Source: OLB9 sp041392785
Lineage (GTDB): Bacteria > Bacteroidota > Bacteroidia > Chitinophagales > Saprospiraceae
Assembly: GCA_041392785.1 (NCBI GenBank)
Contig: JAWKLK010000001.1
Coordinates: forward strand, 62,001-126,000
Direction of reading: 5' to 3'
DNA length: 64,000 nucleotides
Below the pieces are notes generated by a model that saw only the letters and a list, made by a program, of their open reading frames with translations, did no database searches and was not told where the DNA came from. The position numbers and the translations under genes were made by a program. Shown piece after piece: positions 52,641 to 62,049 of the stretch. Numbering within the stretch: the stretch's first letter is position 1; the number at the start of each line of letters is the position of its first letter.

Positions 52641-53977
52641 AAATATTTTAATTTTCTTAAAATTATACTAGAAGGAAGAATAAAAAGTATAGTAATACCA
52701 ATTACTGTCCCATATAAAACACCTGGAATTCCAATCGTCTTAATAAGAACTACTTTTAAAATAAAAGAAGTAATAGCCGCAATAGGATAATATAAAAAAC
52801 AATATTTCAAAAACTGATCAGAAAGCATGATCGTAGAAAACAAGTTGTTGAAATTGTAAAAAAAGATATATACTGCAAATGCCGTTATAAGTGTAAAATC
52901 CAACATAGCGTGACATCCGATCCAAAGTTTGATAAACAGATTCCCTCCGAGCAGGAGCAAAAGAGATAGCGTAACCGATAAGGCCAAACAAACTTTCACT
53001 GCTTTCCTACTTGCATTCACGACCCAGGCTTTATCGTTTTTGGCAATGGCGTCGTTAAATGCAAATAACATGGGTGATATAAAAGCTAAGGATGGAATCA
53101 TAAGCAACATCACTATTCTAAAACCGATATTATAACCGGCCACTGCTTCTGCGCTGATGTATCTTGCTATGATCAGACTGTCTAAAGCTATAGTCAGAAT
53201 TGACATGACCTGTATAATGAAAAATTTTACGCCATCGTTGAATAACTCCTTAAAACAAGATGCATCCAGGTATTTTAACTTTGGTGCTAATGCACTATCC
53301 TTCCAAAATAGTTTATAGATAAAGTTTCCCATCAAACTCAGAGTCACACTACCATAAATTGCCAATATCAGAAACGGAACACCTTGGTTTTGCCTTATAA
53401 AAAAAACCAATAATAAGAGGCCTAATAGATTGCCAACGGCTTTAAAGGCTTCATTATAATAAGCCTTTTGATACCCATTCTGAATTTTTTGAATAATTGA
53501 TAATGGCAAAGAAATCAGGAAGCACAAAACAAATACCAATACTGAAGTCTCTGCTTCTGAATTAGCTAAATCTCCTTTTACATTTAAGACCTCTGACCAA
53601 TTGATATACGACCAGCTTAGCGATAAACATAGTACTAAAAAAACAGAAACCCCTACCAGTAATAAAAAAGTGCTTGATATATACTTTTTCAACTGTAGTT
53701 TAGATTCTTCCTGAAGAAGGGTAGGTAACTTATTTTGCAAGCTAAAGCCCAATCCCAAATCTGCAAAATGCAACATAGAAACAACAGACAAAACAATCAT
53801 CATTAAGCCATATCTTTCTTCTCCTAAATAGTTGTAGGCAAGTGGAACCGAAATTAAGGTTACAATGGCATTAATTCCTTTTGCTGCTATTGAACTTAAC
53901 CCCGTATATGCTATTTGCCTTAATCTATAAGCCCCCTCTGAAGGATTTAGAAAAACACTTTTCAATTTCTTAATCAA
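52637..53977 (-). CDS. wzx: oligosaccharide flippase (Wzx-like)
   Basis: This 446-residue MATE/MOP-superfamily protein flips lipid-linked repeat units across the inner membrane. It has about 12-14 hydrophobic segments; the first is around YTGLSSIAAKGINAIVTLIS and the hydrophilic loop between halves is near residues 215-245. The segment YLGEERYGLMMIVLSVVSML, close to the N-terminus, is the typical Polysacc_synt signature region. The family call is firm and Wzx function follows from the locus. It overlaps the FkbM gene by 4 bases and is 2 bases from the beta-helix lipoprotein gene. Confidence 0.88.
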   Translation of the reverse strand: MIKKLKSVFLNPSEGAYRLRQIAYTGLSSIAAKGINAIVTLISVPLAYNYLGEERYGLMMIVLSVVSMLHFADLGLGFSLQNKLPTLLQEESKLQLKKYISSTFLLLVGVSVFLVLCLSLSWSYINWSEVLNVKGDLANSEAETSVLVFVLCFLISLPLSIIQKIQNGYQKAYYNEAFKAVGNLLGLLLLVFFIRQNQGVPFLILAIYGSVTLSLMGNFIYKLFWKDSALAPKLKYLDASCFKELFNDGVKFFIIQVMSILTIALDSLIIARYISAEAVAGYNIGFRIVMLLMIPSLAFISPMLFAFNDAIAKNDKAWVVNASRKAVKVCLALSVTLSLLLLLGGNLFIKLWIGCHAMLDFTLITAFAVYIFFYNFNNLFSTIMLSDQFLKYCFLYYPIAAITSFILKVVLIKTIGIPGVLYGTVIGITILFILPSSIILRKLKYL

Positions 53978-53979
53978 AG

Positions 53980-55008
53980 CTATTTCTGCTTTTGAATATG
54001 ATTGTATTTCTTGACATTTCTGATTACTACATTATCTGGTTTGTTCGCGTTAAAAACATCTACTAATTCACTTTGTCCATTGACAATGAAACAATTTTCA
54101 ACCACCACATTGCTTCCAAAAGGGGTTTTATTCTTTGTGATATTTACTGGATAAATGCTTTTATTTGGAAAACAATTTCCACTAATTCTTATTCCAAAAA
54201 GATTGACATTTGCATCATTGACTACTACTCCATTTCCTGTATTTCCTTCTATCCATCCGCCAAATATAGAGGCTGGAGTAACCAGTCCGTTAAACGACAC
54301 CCCATCCCCTTTGTTTCCTTCTGAATGGAGACCATAGATGTTTAACCCAGCGGAATACTTTGCTGCTCCTTCCTCCAGATAGTTTATTTTGATACCCGAT
54401 TTTTTATTTAAAGAAGCCGAGATATTATGAATCATAATTCCGTTACAACCATCGAACACGGCTCCATTGCCGCCATTAGACCGAAAGGATAAATTATAAA
54501 TGGAGGACACCTGACAAGCTCTAAATACGGCACCATCTTCAAGCGCATTAATACATTGTACGTTTCTAACTATTTCTTGATGTGTTCCACTAACCTTATA
54601 GATTTTTACACAGTTAATTGCCTTATTATTACCATCAATAATAATATTTGAAATATTAAAATTTTGAATCGAATAGTTTGGTGAAGTCATCGTAATGGCT
54701 ACATTCATTGACTTAATAGCTCTAATCGTAGCATTAGGAGCACCGTTTATTCTAATATCATTAGGTAACTCCAATGTTTCATCAATATCGTACACCCCAG
54801 AAGGCAAATAAATGTCTTTCACTCCTTGAGCAATTGCTATTTTAAATGCTTTTGTATCACTAATATTGTCATTTGGGATTGCACCAAAATCAATAATACT
54901 TGGCATATATCCTTGAGTTTTTGATTCTATATCTCTATACACAATTTTAGTACAACCACTAATAAGTAGTATAATAACAATAATTAAGAGATTAAAATTT
55001 GTTTGCAT
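53980..55008 (-). CDS. pectate-lyase-fold lipoprotein
   Basis: This 342-residue exported protein has an SPII signal (LLIVIILLISGC, cysteine about 19) and a parallel beta-helix of the Pectate_lyase_3 type. The start SIIDFGAIPNDNISDTKAFK with DIYLPSGVYDIDETL is the usual first coils. The repeats run to VVVENCFIVNG near the end, with many N and G in turns. It overlaps the following GT4 gene by 17 bases. A lipid-anchored beta-helix in a capsule operon could be a glycan lyase, an acetylesterase-like modifier or a scaffold at the export site. No catalytic triad is evident. Confidence 0.85.
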   Translation of the reverse strand: MQTNFNLLIIVIILLISGCTKIVYRDIESKTQGYMPSIIDFGAIPNDNISDTKAFKIAIAQGVKDIYLPSGVYDIDETLELPNDIRINGAPNATIRAIKSMNVAITMTSPNYSIQNFNISNIIIDGNNKAINCVKIYKVSGTHQEIVRNVQCINALEDGAVFRACQVSSIYNLSFRSNGGNGAVFDGCNGIMIHNISASLNKKSGIKINYLEEGAAKYSAGLNIYGLHSEGNKGDGVSFNGLVTPASIFGGWIEGNTGNGVVVNDANVNLFGIRISGNCFPNKSIYPVNITKNKTPFGSNVVVENCFIVNGQSELVDVFNANKPDNVVIRNVKKYNHIQKQK

Positions 55009-56125
55009 GATCTTTATTAAAGTGATTTGAAAAACCTGAGATTTCCATTTTCCTTTCTTTTGAAATGTCTTTACTAAGCTCTCTAATTATACTGGCAAGT
55101 TCCAAAGATGATACATTGTGTAATACACTTTTTCCAATATTTTTACTTTGCATAAGTATGTCTAGTTCAGATTGAGGCTTACAAATTGCTAATATTTTTG
55201 AACCTGCAGCCATATAATAAAAAGTTCTACTGGGAATCATAAAAGAACCCGCTTTTTCCTCCGTAGTCACAATGGATATATCACCACATGCCATAGAATA
55301 TGGAACGATGTCCGCTTCTTGAAAAGGAAGCAATGTAACATTGTTTAATCTATAATCACTAATTAATTTGTTGACCTTGTCAAATTTTACCCCATTTCCA
55401 ATTAATAGAAAATGGATTCTAGAATTGTTTTGTAGTTCTTTGGCTGCCTCAATAATTATTTCCACATTATGAGCAGTTCCCATATTCCCGGAGTAAAGTA
55501 TGGTTGTTTTGTTTTCTTGTTTATATTTTACAGCAAATTGGTTTTTTGATTTTGGAATTATAGGTTTAATTTTAGAATTATCAACCCAGCATGGGATTAT
55601 TTCGATTTTATCTGTAGAAACATATTTTGACAAAATCTCTTTCATTCCTTCGCTTAAAGTTATCACTCGATTAGCTCTTACAAATGTTTTGATGTTTAGC
55701 CAGATTAATATTTTGTAAATTAAACTGCTTTTAGATATATAACCCATCTCGTACAATACATCTGGGTAAATGTCATAAATGAGCAAATCATATTTTTGTC
55801 CAAAAACCTTATTCATTATCAACCCTAGAAAAGGTGCAAGAGGAGGATTACTAACTAATAGAAGTTTTCTAGATTTTTCACTCCATAACAATCTAAACAA
55901 AGACTGAAAAAAAAACCCAAACCATGTCAATATTCTAAAAGCAGCTTGATTCCTTTGATAAGTAATTCCTTTGATAAGTTTTACTTTTTCGTCTAAAATA
56001 GCGTATGTAGGCTCCATGACACCTGTTATTAAAGTCGTGTCCCACCCCTTTTTTTCAAAAGAATTAGCAATGTCAATACACATTGGTCCAGCTACCTGAT
56101 TTATGATAGTTACTTTATCTGTCAA
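54992..56125 (-). CDS. WcaI-like family 4 glycosyltransferase
   Basis: This 377-residue GT-B enzyme starts VTIINQVAGPMCIDIANSFE. It contains YDLLIYDIYPDVLYEMGYIS (acceptor domain), ILYSGNMGTAHNVEIIIEAA (about residues 209-228) and LLPFQEADIVPYSMACGDIS. The donor site IPSRTFYYMAAGSKILAICK has the conserved K/R-x-x-Y-M-A-A pattern of WcaI/WbuB proteins. It overlaps the beta-helix gene by 17 bases and the APH-like kinase gene by 11 bases, so translation is linked. WbuB-type enzymes often add L-fucose or GlcNAc; GDP-fucose is made in this locus, so fucose is plausible. Confidence 0.88.
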   Translation of the reverse strand: MTDKVTIINQVAGPMCIDIANSFEKKGWDTTLITGVMEPTYAILDEKVKLIKGITYQRNQAAFRILTWFGFFFQSLFRLLWSEKSRKLLLVSNPPLAPFLGLIMNKVFGQKYDLLIYDIYPDVLYEMGYISKSSLIYKILIWLNIKTFVRANRVITLSEGMKEILSKYVSTDKIEIIPCWVDNSKIKPIIPKSKNQFAVKYKQENKTTILYSGNMGTAHNVEIIIEAAKELQNNSRIHFLLIGNGVKFDKVNKLISDYRLNNVTLLPFQEADIVPYSMACGDISIVTTEEKAGSFMIPSRTFYYMAAGSKILAICKPQSELDILMQSKNIGKSVLHNVSSLELASIIRELSKDISKERKMEISGFSNHFNKDHANKF

Positions 56126-57248
56126 TCTCTTTATTTATAAGGAAAATTAACTTTAATAAATAATTCATGTCAGAATTTGTTGCTCTAATATTTAATGAAT
56201 AATAATCAAGACGATAATCAAGTTCTTCTAACAAAAATAAAATATAGTAATCGTTTATTTGTATTTCTTCTTCTTCTTGTGCTCTGAAATTATTTAAATA
56301 ATCTTTTATAGAATTGATTATTACTTTTTTTTCTCGTAAAGATTCTCTTGTTTTGGAAAATAAGGTAACATAATCATATATAATTGATCTGATTTTGACA
56401 GATTCCCAGTCTATTACTTTACACTGCGATTTAGTTTTAATTATGTTTGCATCTTGTAAATCCCCATGAGAAACAGAGCAAATGACTTTATATCCTACAA
56501 AAAATGCAGCTAAATCTTTTGCTCTATAATCAATTGCAAAAATGGATTCTCTTTTTAATTTATTAGCGATACTTTTTATTAGGTCAACAGCATAGTTTGT
56601 TGAAAAAAATGAATGAATTAAAAATACATCCTCATATAATGTAGCATAAGTTTTTAATCGATACTTATTTGCCATCTCCTCTTTATATCTATTTATTGGA
56701 ATACCAGGTGTTAATTCTTCACTAAAGAAGTTTAATGATGTCTTGATTAAATTAGGAATGACAGATGATTTTATTTTAGATTTCCAGTAAATTTCAGATT
56801 CAATAAAACTTGTTCCACTATTGCTTTTAAGAATTACAAGCGTTTCGTTATTAATGGAATTAATAACTCTAATTCTGGTATTTCCCCCCATTATTAACCA
56901 TGACTTTTCAATATTTGTAACGTTTCCTGAAAGTTGTATTTCATAATGATGGAAAAATCTATAAATAATAGGTTTTGTAAATGTCCAAACATAAAATTTC
57001 TGAAGGGGTTTTCGCCACCAAACTATAGCGTTAGCATACTCTTTTTTTATAACATCAAAATTATTTTTGTCACAATGTTTAGAAGCAAAAAAGTTTAAGT
57101 ATTTATTACCATAAAATGTAATACCACTCCTATTAAATGGTTTTGAATTAGCTTTAATTTTACTTTTCTGATCTAACCAAAAATTATTTAGAGATTTAAC
57201 TAAAATTTCTAATACGTCTTCTCTTTTTTCTAGTATACTAAGCCTCAA
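56115..57248 (-). CDS. APH-like phosphotransferase (kinase-fold)
   Basis: This 377-residue protein has a kinase-like C-terminal half: VICSVSHGDLQDANIIKTKS (about residues 265-284) matches the catalytic HGD-x-x-x-N loop of aminoglycoside-phosphotransferase-type kinases. KVIDWESVKIRSIIYDYV (about 287-304) matches the metal-binding D. The N-lobe is poorly conserved, with GGNTRIRVINSIN and LVILKSNSG, where the lysine could bind ATP. It could phosphorylate a sugar, polyol or lipid intermediate. It overlaps the GT4 gene by 11 bases and the TMPK-like gene by 11 bases. Confidence 0.72.
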   Translation of the reverse strand: MRLSILEKREDVLEILVKSLNNFWLDQKSKIKANSKPFNRSGITFYGNKYLNFFASKHCDKNNFDVIKKEYANAIVWWRKPLQKFYVWTFTKPIIYRFFHHYEIQLSGNVTNIEKSWLIMGGNTRIRVINSINNETLVILKSNSGTSFIESEIYWKSKIKSSVIPNLIKTSLNFFSEELTPGIPINRYKEEMANKYRLKTYATLYEDVFLIHSFFSTNYAVDLIKSIANKLKRESIFAIDYRAKDLAAFFVGYKVICSVSHGDLQDANIIKTKSQCKVIDWESVKIRSIIYDYVTLFSKTRESLREKKVIINSIKDYLNNFRAQEEEEIQINDYYILFLLEELDYRLDYYSLNIRATNSDMNYLLKLIFLINKEIDR

Positions 57249-57891
57249 TTTTAAAATTATTTATTATCAATTCATGAATATCCTCGATACTTTGCATACA
57301 ATCAATACTTATATAGTTTTCTTTGGTTAAAGAATTGTAATGTAATAATCTTTTAATTAAAGTTTCTTTATTGTCAGGAAAAGGCTCATTCTTTAATTTA
57401 GATCTTCTAAGGGATTCATCTACGGGAATTATTAATAAAAATTTATAATTTGACTTTACCGCTGTTTTTTCTAATATTTTCCAAAGTAATGTTGATGAGA
57501 CCTGATTATTAGGAAAATTTAGTTCAAAGTCAATTTTTGTGTCTGCAAGATATCTATCTGCAATTATTACTTTACCTCTGTAAGTTTTCCATCTAATAAT
57601 TACTCCATATAAAATTATCAAATCCAAAATTGCTAAGAGTAACCATATCTTTCTTACAATTGGCTTTCTAAAATTATTCTTTCTATTTTCTATTTGCTCA
57701 TTAGGCTTTTTAGCAGTTTGTCTTGACAGTCTTAACATATTTTTTATTTTTTCAAAACCTGGTGTATATCCACCTCTAGACCAAATTACTTCAACATTTT
57801 TACCACATTTAATATAATAATCCTTTAATAAATCAATCTGGGTTGATTTTCCAGCTCCATCTATTCCTGAGAAAACAATAAAATTATACAC
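57238..57891 (-). CDS. thymidylate-kinase-like P-loop kinase
   Basis: This 217-residue kinase has the P-loop VFSGIDGAGKSTQIDLLKDY (about residues 6-25), a basic helix, and VIIADRYLADTKIDFELNFP (about 107-126), in which DRY resembles the DRY/H motif of dTMP kinases. The lid region is FPDNKETLIKRLLHYN. It lacks clear dTMP-specific residues and stands in a capsule operon, not near DNA genes. It more likely phosphorylates a sugar-linked or alcohol group, as proposed for TMPK-like proteins next to APH-like kinases in polysaccharide loci. It overlaps the APH-like gene by 11 bases. Confidence 0.78.
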   Translation of the reverse strand: MYNFIVFSGIDGAGKSTQIDLLKDYYIKCGKNVEVIWSRGGYTPGFEKIKNMLRLSRQTAKKPNEQIENRKNNFRKPIVRKIWLLLAILDLIILYGVIIRWKTYRGKVIIADRYLADTKIDFELNFPNNQVSSTLLWKILEKTAVKSNYKFLLIIPVDESLRRSKLKNEPFPDNKETLIKRLLHYNSLTKENYISIDCMQSIEDIHELIINNFKIEA

Positions 57892-57990
57892 TATACTAAT
57901 GAATAAAATGTTAGAAAAATACTTTACCCTTTAAACTTCTCATATTTAATTTTATATATGTTTACTCAAACGAAGTAATAATTACTTTAA

Positions 57991-59100
57991 TTATTCAAAA
58001 TTTCTAAAAACAACTTCGATCCCTTCCTTCAAACTTTTCTCTACTCCATACCCCATTTTTTCCAGCTTCCTACTATCCATCAACTTCCTAGGTGTCCCAT
58101 CAGGCTTCGTTGTATCGAATACTAATTCCCCTTCAAAACCTACAATATCCTTAATTGTTTCGGCAAGTTCCTTAATACTCACCTCTTGCCCACTACCGAT
58201 ATTTACAAATTGCTCTTCCGAATAATTTTGCATTAAAAAATAACAAGCATTAGCTAAATCATCAACATGCATAAACTCTCTAAGAGGATTGCCGGTGCCC
58301 CAAAGCGTAACAACAGTGGAGTTGTTAATCTTTGTAATACCATATTTATATAATATTTTTAGAATATCATCCTCATCAGCATTTCCATTAATCCCTTCAA
58401 TAGGTAACTTATTCAAGTCTTCTCTTAGGCCATTCCAATCTCCATTTTCCAAACATTTTCCTAAGTGCATCTTGCGAATCAACGCAGGGATGACATGCGA
58501 CTTCTCTAAGTCATAATTATCTCCAGGACCATATAGATTAGTTGGCATAGCTGAAATAAAATCACAACCGTACTGCCGTCTATAATTTTCGCAGAGTTTG
58601 ATACCTGCTATTTTTGCAATGGCATATGGTTCGTTGGTAGGTTCAAGGATACCTGTCAACAAGTCTTCTTCTTTCATTGGTTGCGGAGCAAATTTAGGAT
58701 AAATACATGAACTGCCTAAAAATAATAGTTTGGTCACTTTGTTAACAAATGAAGCATGTATGATATTGGCTTCTATCATCAGGTTATCATATAGAAAATC
58801 CGCTCTATAAGTATTATTGGCTACTATGCCTCCAACTTTAGCTGCCGCAAGAAATACAAATTCTGGCTTTTCTTCCTCAAAAAATGCATTGACTGCAGCT
58901 TGATCCCTTAGATCCAATTCCTTGGATGATCGAAGTATTAGATTATTATATCCTTCTGCTTTCAGCTTCCGGACTATGGCTGAGCCTACCATTCCATTGT
59001 GGCCGGCGACATATACGCTTGCCGCTTGCGGCATTCCGCTTACTGTTTTTGTTATGCCTGCCGAAAGCCGCTTGTCGTTTTCTATAACAGATTTACTCAT
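57991..59100 (-). CDS. fcl: GDP-L-fucose synthase
   Basis: Fcl is the NADPH-dependent 3,5-epimerase/4-reductase that converts GDP-4-keto-6-deoxymannose to GDP-L-fucose. It has SVYVAGHNGMVGSAIVRKL (about residues 28-46), FLAAAKVGGIVANNTYRAD, FLGSSCIYPKFAPQPMKEED and the catalytic YAIAKIAGIKLCENYRRQYG (about 159-178). An about 45-residue insert (EDLNKLPIEGINGNADEDDI and following) sits before VVTLWGTGNPLREF; this is common in Bacteroidota. The 25 residues before SVYVAGH are unusual, and an ATG at 59034 would remove them. The gene overlaps the last codons of a decayed four-helix-bundle gene. Gmd lies 423 bases upstream. Confidence 0.93.
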   Translation of the reverse strand: MSKSVIENDKRLSAGITKTVSGMPQAASVYVAGHNGMVGSAIVRKLKAEGYNNLILRSSKELDLRDQAAVNAFFEEEKPEFVFLAAAKVGGIVANNTYRADFLYDNLMIEANIIHASFVNKVTKLLFLGSSCIYPKFAPQPMKEEDLLTGILEPTNEPYAIAKIAGIKLCENYRRQYGCDFISAMPTNLYGPGDNYDLEKSHVIPALIRKMHLGKCLENGDWNGLREDLNKLPIEGINGNADEDDILKILYKYGITKINNSTVVTLWGTGNPLREFMHVDDLANACYFLMQNYSEEQFVNIGSGQEVSIKELAETIKDIVGFEGELVFDTTKPDGTPRKLMDSRKLEKMGYGVEKSLKEGIEVVFRNFE

Positions 59101-59447
59101 TTATTTTCCTTATAATATTATTCAACATGGAAGCTACATGGCTACACTTGTCCAAGTACATTTCGTATTGCTATTTTTCAATATAATTTAAATCTTTTGC
59201 TAGTAATAAAAAATAAACTTAATTCGTCTACAGATGCTCTCGCAATAATTAAAAACCTTCTAAACTCTTTATCTGTATCTCGTGATTTACCTTCAACAAT
59301 ATTGGATGGAATAGAATAAGCAGCTCTTCTAATCTGAGAAACCATTGCAAATATCTCTGACTTAGGAAATACTTCAGTTAGCTTGTACATATCCAAAGTC
59401 AATTCATGGCTTAAACTCCAAACTTTTAGTTGTTGATATCCTGCCAT
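59093..59447 (-). pseudogene. four-helix-bundle protein (S23/IVS type), frameshifted
   Basis: The start MAGYQQLKVWSLSHELTLDM and SQIRRAAYSIPSNIVEGKSR are the family signature. The frame is lost at DELSLFF; reading one base later gives LAKDLNYIEK, then an amber TAG in place of a Gln codon, then QYEMYLDKCSHVASMLNNII and a stop at 59093-59095. So there is one frameshift plus one stop. The gene has 89 codons before the break, against about 115-125 in intact relatives. An intact paralogue lies at 62050-62424. The remnant ends inside the fcl start region, so it looks like an old insertion between fcl and gmd. Confidence 0.85.
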
Positions 59448-59522
59448 ACTAATTTCGTTTTCCGCTTTCCGATTACTGCATTAAAGACGGTCAGCGGTGG
59501 CCAGATAGCGGCCAGCTCTCTA

Positions 59523-60632
59523 TCATTCAAACTCATTCTTTATGTTAAAACCATTGTCTCTTAAAACTTGGTCTTTTTTGAAAAGATATAAATCAGAGTC
59601 TACCATTTCTTTACAAAGCATGTTCACATCGTATTTTGGATACCATCCTAAATTTTTATTAGCTTTTTCTGGGTTCCCAATAAGTAAATCTACTTCTGTT
59701 GGTCTAAAATATTTCGGATCTATTGCCATAACTTCTTTACCAATTGGAACTAACGTTTCATTTTTACTTGACTTAACAATAGCCTTTTCATCAATTCCCT
59801 TACCTTTAAATTCTATTTCAATTCCTGCGTAATCAAAAGCCATTTTAATAAAATCACGAATTTCTGTTGTGACTCCAGTTGCTAAAACATAATCTTCAGG
59901 TCTATCTTGCTGTAGTATGAGGTACATTCCTTCAACATAATCTTTTGCATGTCCCCAATCTCTTTTTGAATTGATATTCCCCATCCAAATTTTATCCTGA
60001 AGTCCTAAAGAAATTTTTGCAACACCACGAGTAATTTTACGAGTCACAAATGTCTCCCCTCTAAGAGGAGATTCATGGTTAAATAAGATTCCGTTGCATG
60101 CAAACATATTATATGCTTCTCTATAATTAACGGTAATCCAGTAAGCATACATTTTTGCCACAGCATAAGGAGAACGAGGATAGAAAGGTGTTTTTTCAGA
60201 CTGTGGAACTTCTTGTACTAAACCGTACAATTCTGATGTTGATGCCTGATATATTCTAGTCATCTTTTCTAATCCCAATATCCTTATGGCTTCTAAAAGT
60301 CTTAATGTTCCAATCCCATCAACATCCGCGGAATATTCAGGTTCTTCAAAACTGACCTGAACATGGCTCATAGCTCCCAAATTATAAATTTCATCTGGTT
60401 GGACCTCTTGAACTATCCTAATGATATTTGTACTGTCAGATAAATCACCATGATGCAAAACAAATTTTCTATCATCTACATGGGGGTCCTCATATATGTC
60501 ATCTATTCTTGAAGTATTAAAAAGTGATGCCCTTCTTTTTATACCATGTACTTCATATCCTTTCTTAAGTAATAGGTGAGAAAGGTATGCACCATCCTGT
60601 CCTGTTATTCCTGTTATTAGGGCTCGTTTCAT
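59523..60632 (-). CDS. gmd: GDP-mannose 4,6-dehydratase
   Basis: Gmd makes GDP-4-keto-6-deoxy-D-mannose from GDP-mannose. The N-terminal loop ALITGITGQDGAYLSHLLLK (residues 4-23), the NADP-binding GIKRRASLFNTSRIDDIY (about 35-52), LHHGDLSDSTNI, YQASTSELYG and the catalytic YAVAKMYAYWITVNYREAYN (about 155-174) are all present. NHESPLRGETFVTRKITRGV and YFRPTEVDLLIGNPEKANKN are also hallmarks. At 369 residues it is complete. The GDP-mannose comes from ManC (32373) and the product goes to Fcl (57991). A four-helix-bundle pseudogene separates gmd from fcl. Confidence 0.96.
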   Translation of the reverse strand: MKRALITGITGQDGAYLSHLLLKKGYEVHGIKRRASLFNTSRIDDIYEDPHVDDRKFVLHHGDLSDSTNIIRIVQEVQPDEIYNLGAMSHVQVSFEEPEYSADVDGIGTLRLLEAIRILGLEKMTRIYQASTSELYGLVQEVPQSEKTPFYPRSPYAVAKMYAYWITVNYREAYNMFACNGILFNHESPLRGETFVTRKITRGVAKISLGLQDKIWMGNINSKRDWGHAKDYVEGMYLILQQDRPEDYVLATGVTTEIRDFIKMAFDYAGIEIEFKGKGIDEKAIVKSSKNETLVPIGKEVMAIDPKYFRPTEVDLLIGNPEKANKNLGWYPKYDVNMLCKEMVDSDLYLFKKDQVLRDNGFNIKNEFE

Positions 60633-60706
60633 TTTATAAATTAATTATTTGTGGAAATCTTATAAATATATCTCCACATAAATATATTGAATTATTCTAT
60701 GTAAAT

Positions 60707-61990
60707 TCACAACCTACCATCAACAATATCTTTTGGCAGCACTGATTTCACATCATATATTACTCCTTTTGCCTTTTTCAAGAAATTAAGGTTAATTGTA
60801 TCAAAAGTCTTATGAGAAACAGCCAAAACAATGGCGTCATATTGTTTATCTGGTAAAGTATTAAGAGATTTTATATTATACTCATGATCCACTTCATCTG
60901 GATCTGCCCAAGGATCGTACACATCAACATTTAAATTATAAGTTTTTAATTCATGATATATGTCAATAGCCTTTGTATTTCGAATATCCGGGCAATTTTC
61001 TTTAAAAGTTATGCCCAACATCAAAATATCGCTTCCTTTGACAGGAATATCTTTTTTTATCATTAGCTTAATAACTTCGGATGCAACATACTGACCCATG
61101 CTATCATTTAACCTTCTACCTGCAAGAATAATTTCAGGATGATAACCGACCTCCTGCGCTTTCTGTGCTAAATAATATGGATCAACACCTATACAATGAC
61201 CTCCTACTAAACCTGGTTTAAAAGGTAAAAAATTCCATTTTGTTCCTGCCGCAGCCAAAACATCATGTGTATCAATTCCCATCCTATTAAAGATTTTAGC
61301 CAACTCATTTACAAAGGCAATGTTAATATCTCTTTGACTATTTTCAATAACTTTGGCAGCTTCTGCAACTTTCAAAGAGGCTGCCTTATACGTGCCAACC
61401 GTGATCACTGATTTGTACAATTGATCAACGATTTCTGCTGCTTCATCATTTGACCCAGAAGTTACCTTCAATATTTTGGTTACCGTATGCTCTTTATCTC
61501 CAGGATTAATTCTTTCTGGACTATAACCTACAAAAAAATCAGTGTTAAACTTTAGTCCTGATGTTCTTTCTAATACAGGTATACATTCTTCTTCTGTTAC
61601 GCCTGGGTAAACAGTGGACTCATATATGACATAATCCCCTTTTTTTAGTACCTTACCTACCGATTCACTGGCTTTATATAAAGGCGTTAATACTGGTCTG
61701 TTATTTTTATCTGTTGGGGTAGGTACTGTAACTATATAGGTATTACAAAAAGCAATATCTTTTAGAGAATCTGTGACATAAAGCCCATCATTATCAAAGT
61801 CCAATGAGGATGCTAATACTTGTTGCAAAAGTTCATCTTCAACTTCAAGTGTATTGTCCTTACCTTGTTTTAACTCATTAACTCTACTAGCATTAATATC
61901 AAAACCAATGGTTGGATATTTTTTGGCAAATTCTACCGCTAAAGGAAGGCCAACATACCCAAGGCCAATAACTGCTATTTTATGATTCAT
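60707..61990 (-). CDS. UDP-N-acetylhexosamine 6-dehydrogenase (TviB/WbpO-like)
   Basis: This 427-residue nucleotide-sugar dehydrogenase oxidises C6 of UDP-GlcNAc or UDP-GalNAc to the uronate with two NAD. The N-terminus KIAVIGLGYVGLPLAVEFAK (residues 4-23) is followed by TYIVTVPTPTDKNNRPVLTP, YVIYESTVYPGVTEEECIPV, the middle-domain VGYSPERINPGDKEHTVTKI, and the catalytic cysteine in PGLVGGHCIGVDPYYLAQKA (about 256-275). These features match TviB/WbpO/WbpA more than UDP-glucose dehydrogenase. The epimerase gene at 62463 fits a TviC partner; together they would give UDP-GalNAcA, with a four-helix-bundle gene between them. Confidence 0.92.
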   Translation of the reverse strand: MNHKIAVIGLGYVGLPLAVEFAKKYPTIGFDINASRVNELKQGKDNTLEVEDELLQQVLASSLDFDNDGLYVTDSLKDIAFCNTYIVTVPTPTDKNNRPVLTPLYKASESVGKVLKKGDYVIYESTVYPGVTEEECIPVLERTSGLKFNTDFFVGYSPERINPGDKEHTVTKILKVTSGSNDEAAEIVDQLYKSVITVGTYKAASLKVAEAAKVIENSQRDINIAFVNELAKIFNRMGIDTHDVLAAAGTKWNFLPFKPGLVGGHCIGVDPYYLAQKAQEVGYHPEIILAGRRLNDSMGQYVASEVIKLMIKKDIPVKGSDILMLGITFKENCPDIRNTKAIDIYHELKTYNLNVDVYDPWADPDEVDHEYNIKSLNTLPDKQYDAIVLAVSHKTFDTINLNFLKKAKGVIYDVKSVLPKDIVDGRL

Positions 61991-62049
61991 TTTTTTATGC
62001 GTTTGTTTTGCATGTATGTGTATGCGTGTATCTGATTAGTTGTTTATTT

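Noticed and set aside
59448..59522. Short GC-rich repeat with GGCCAG and CGGCCAG
   Set aside because: It is only two imperfect copies and too short to call a repeat family or a hairpin terminator.
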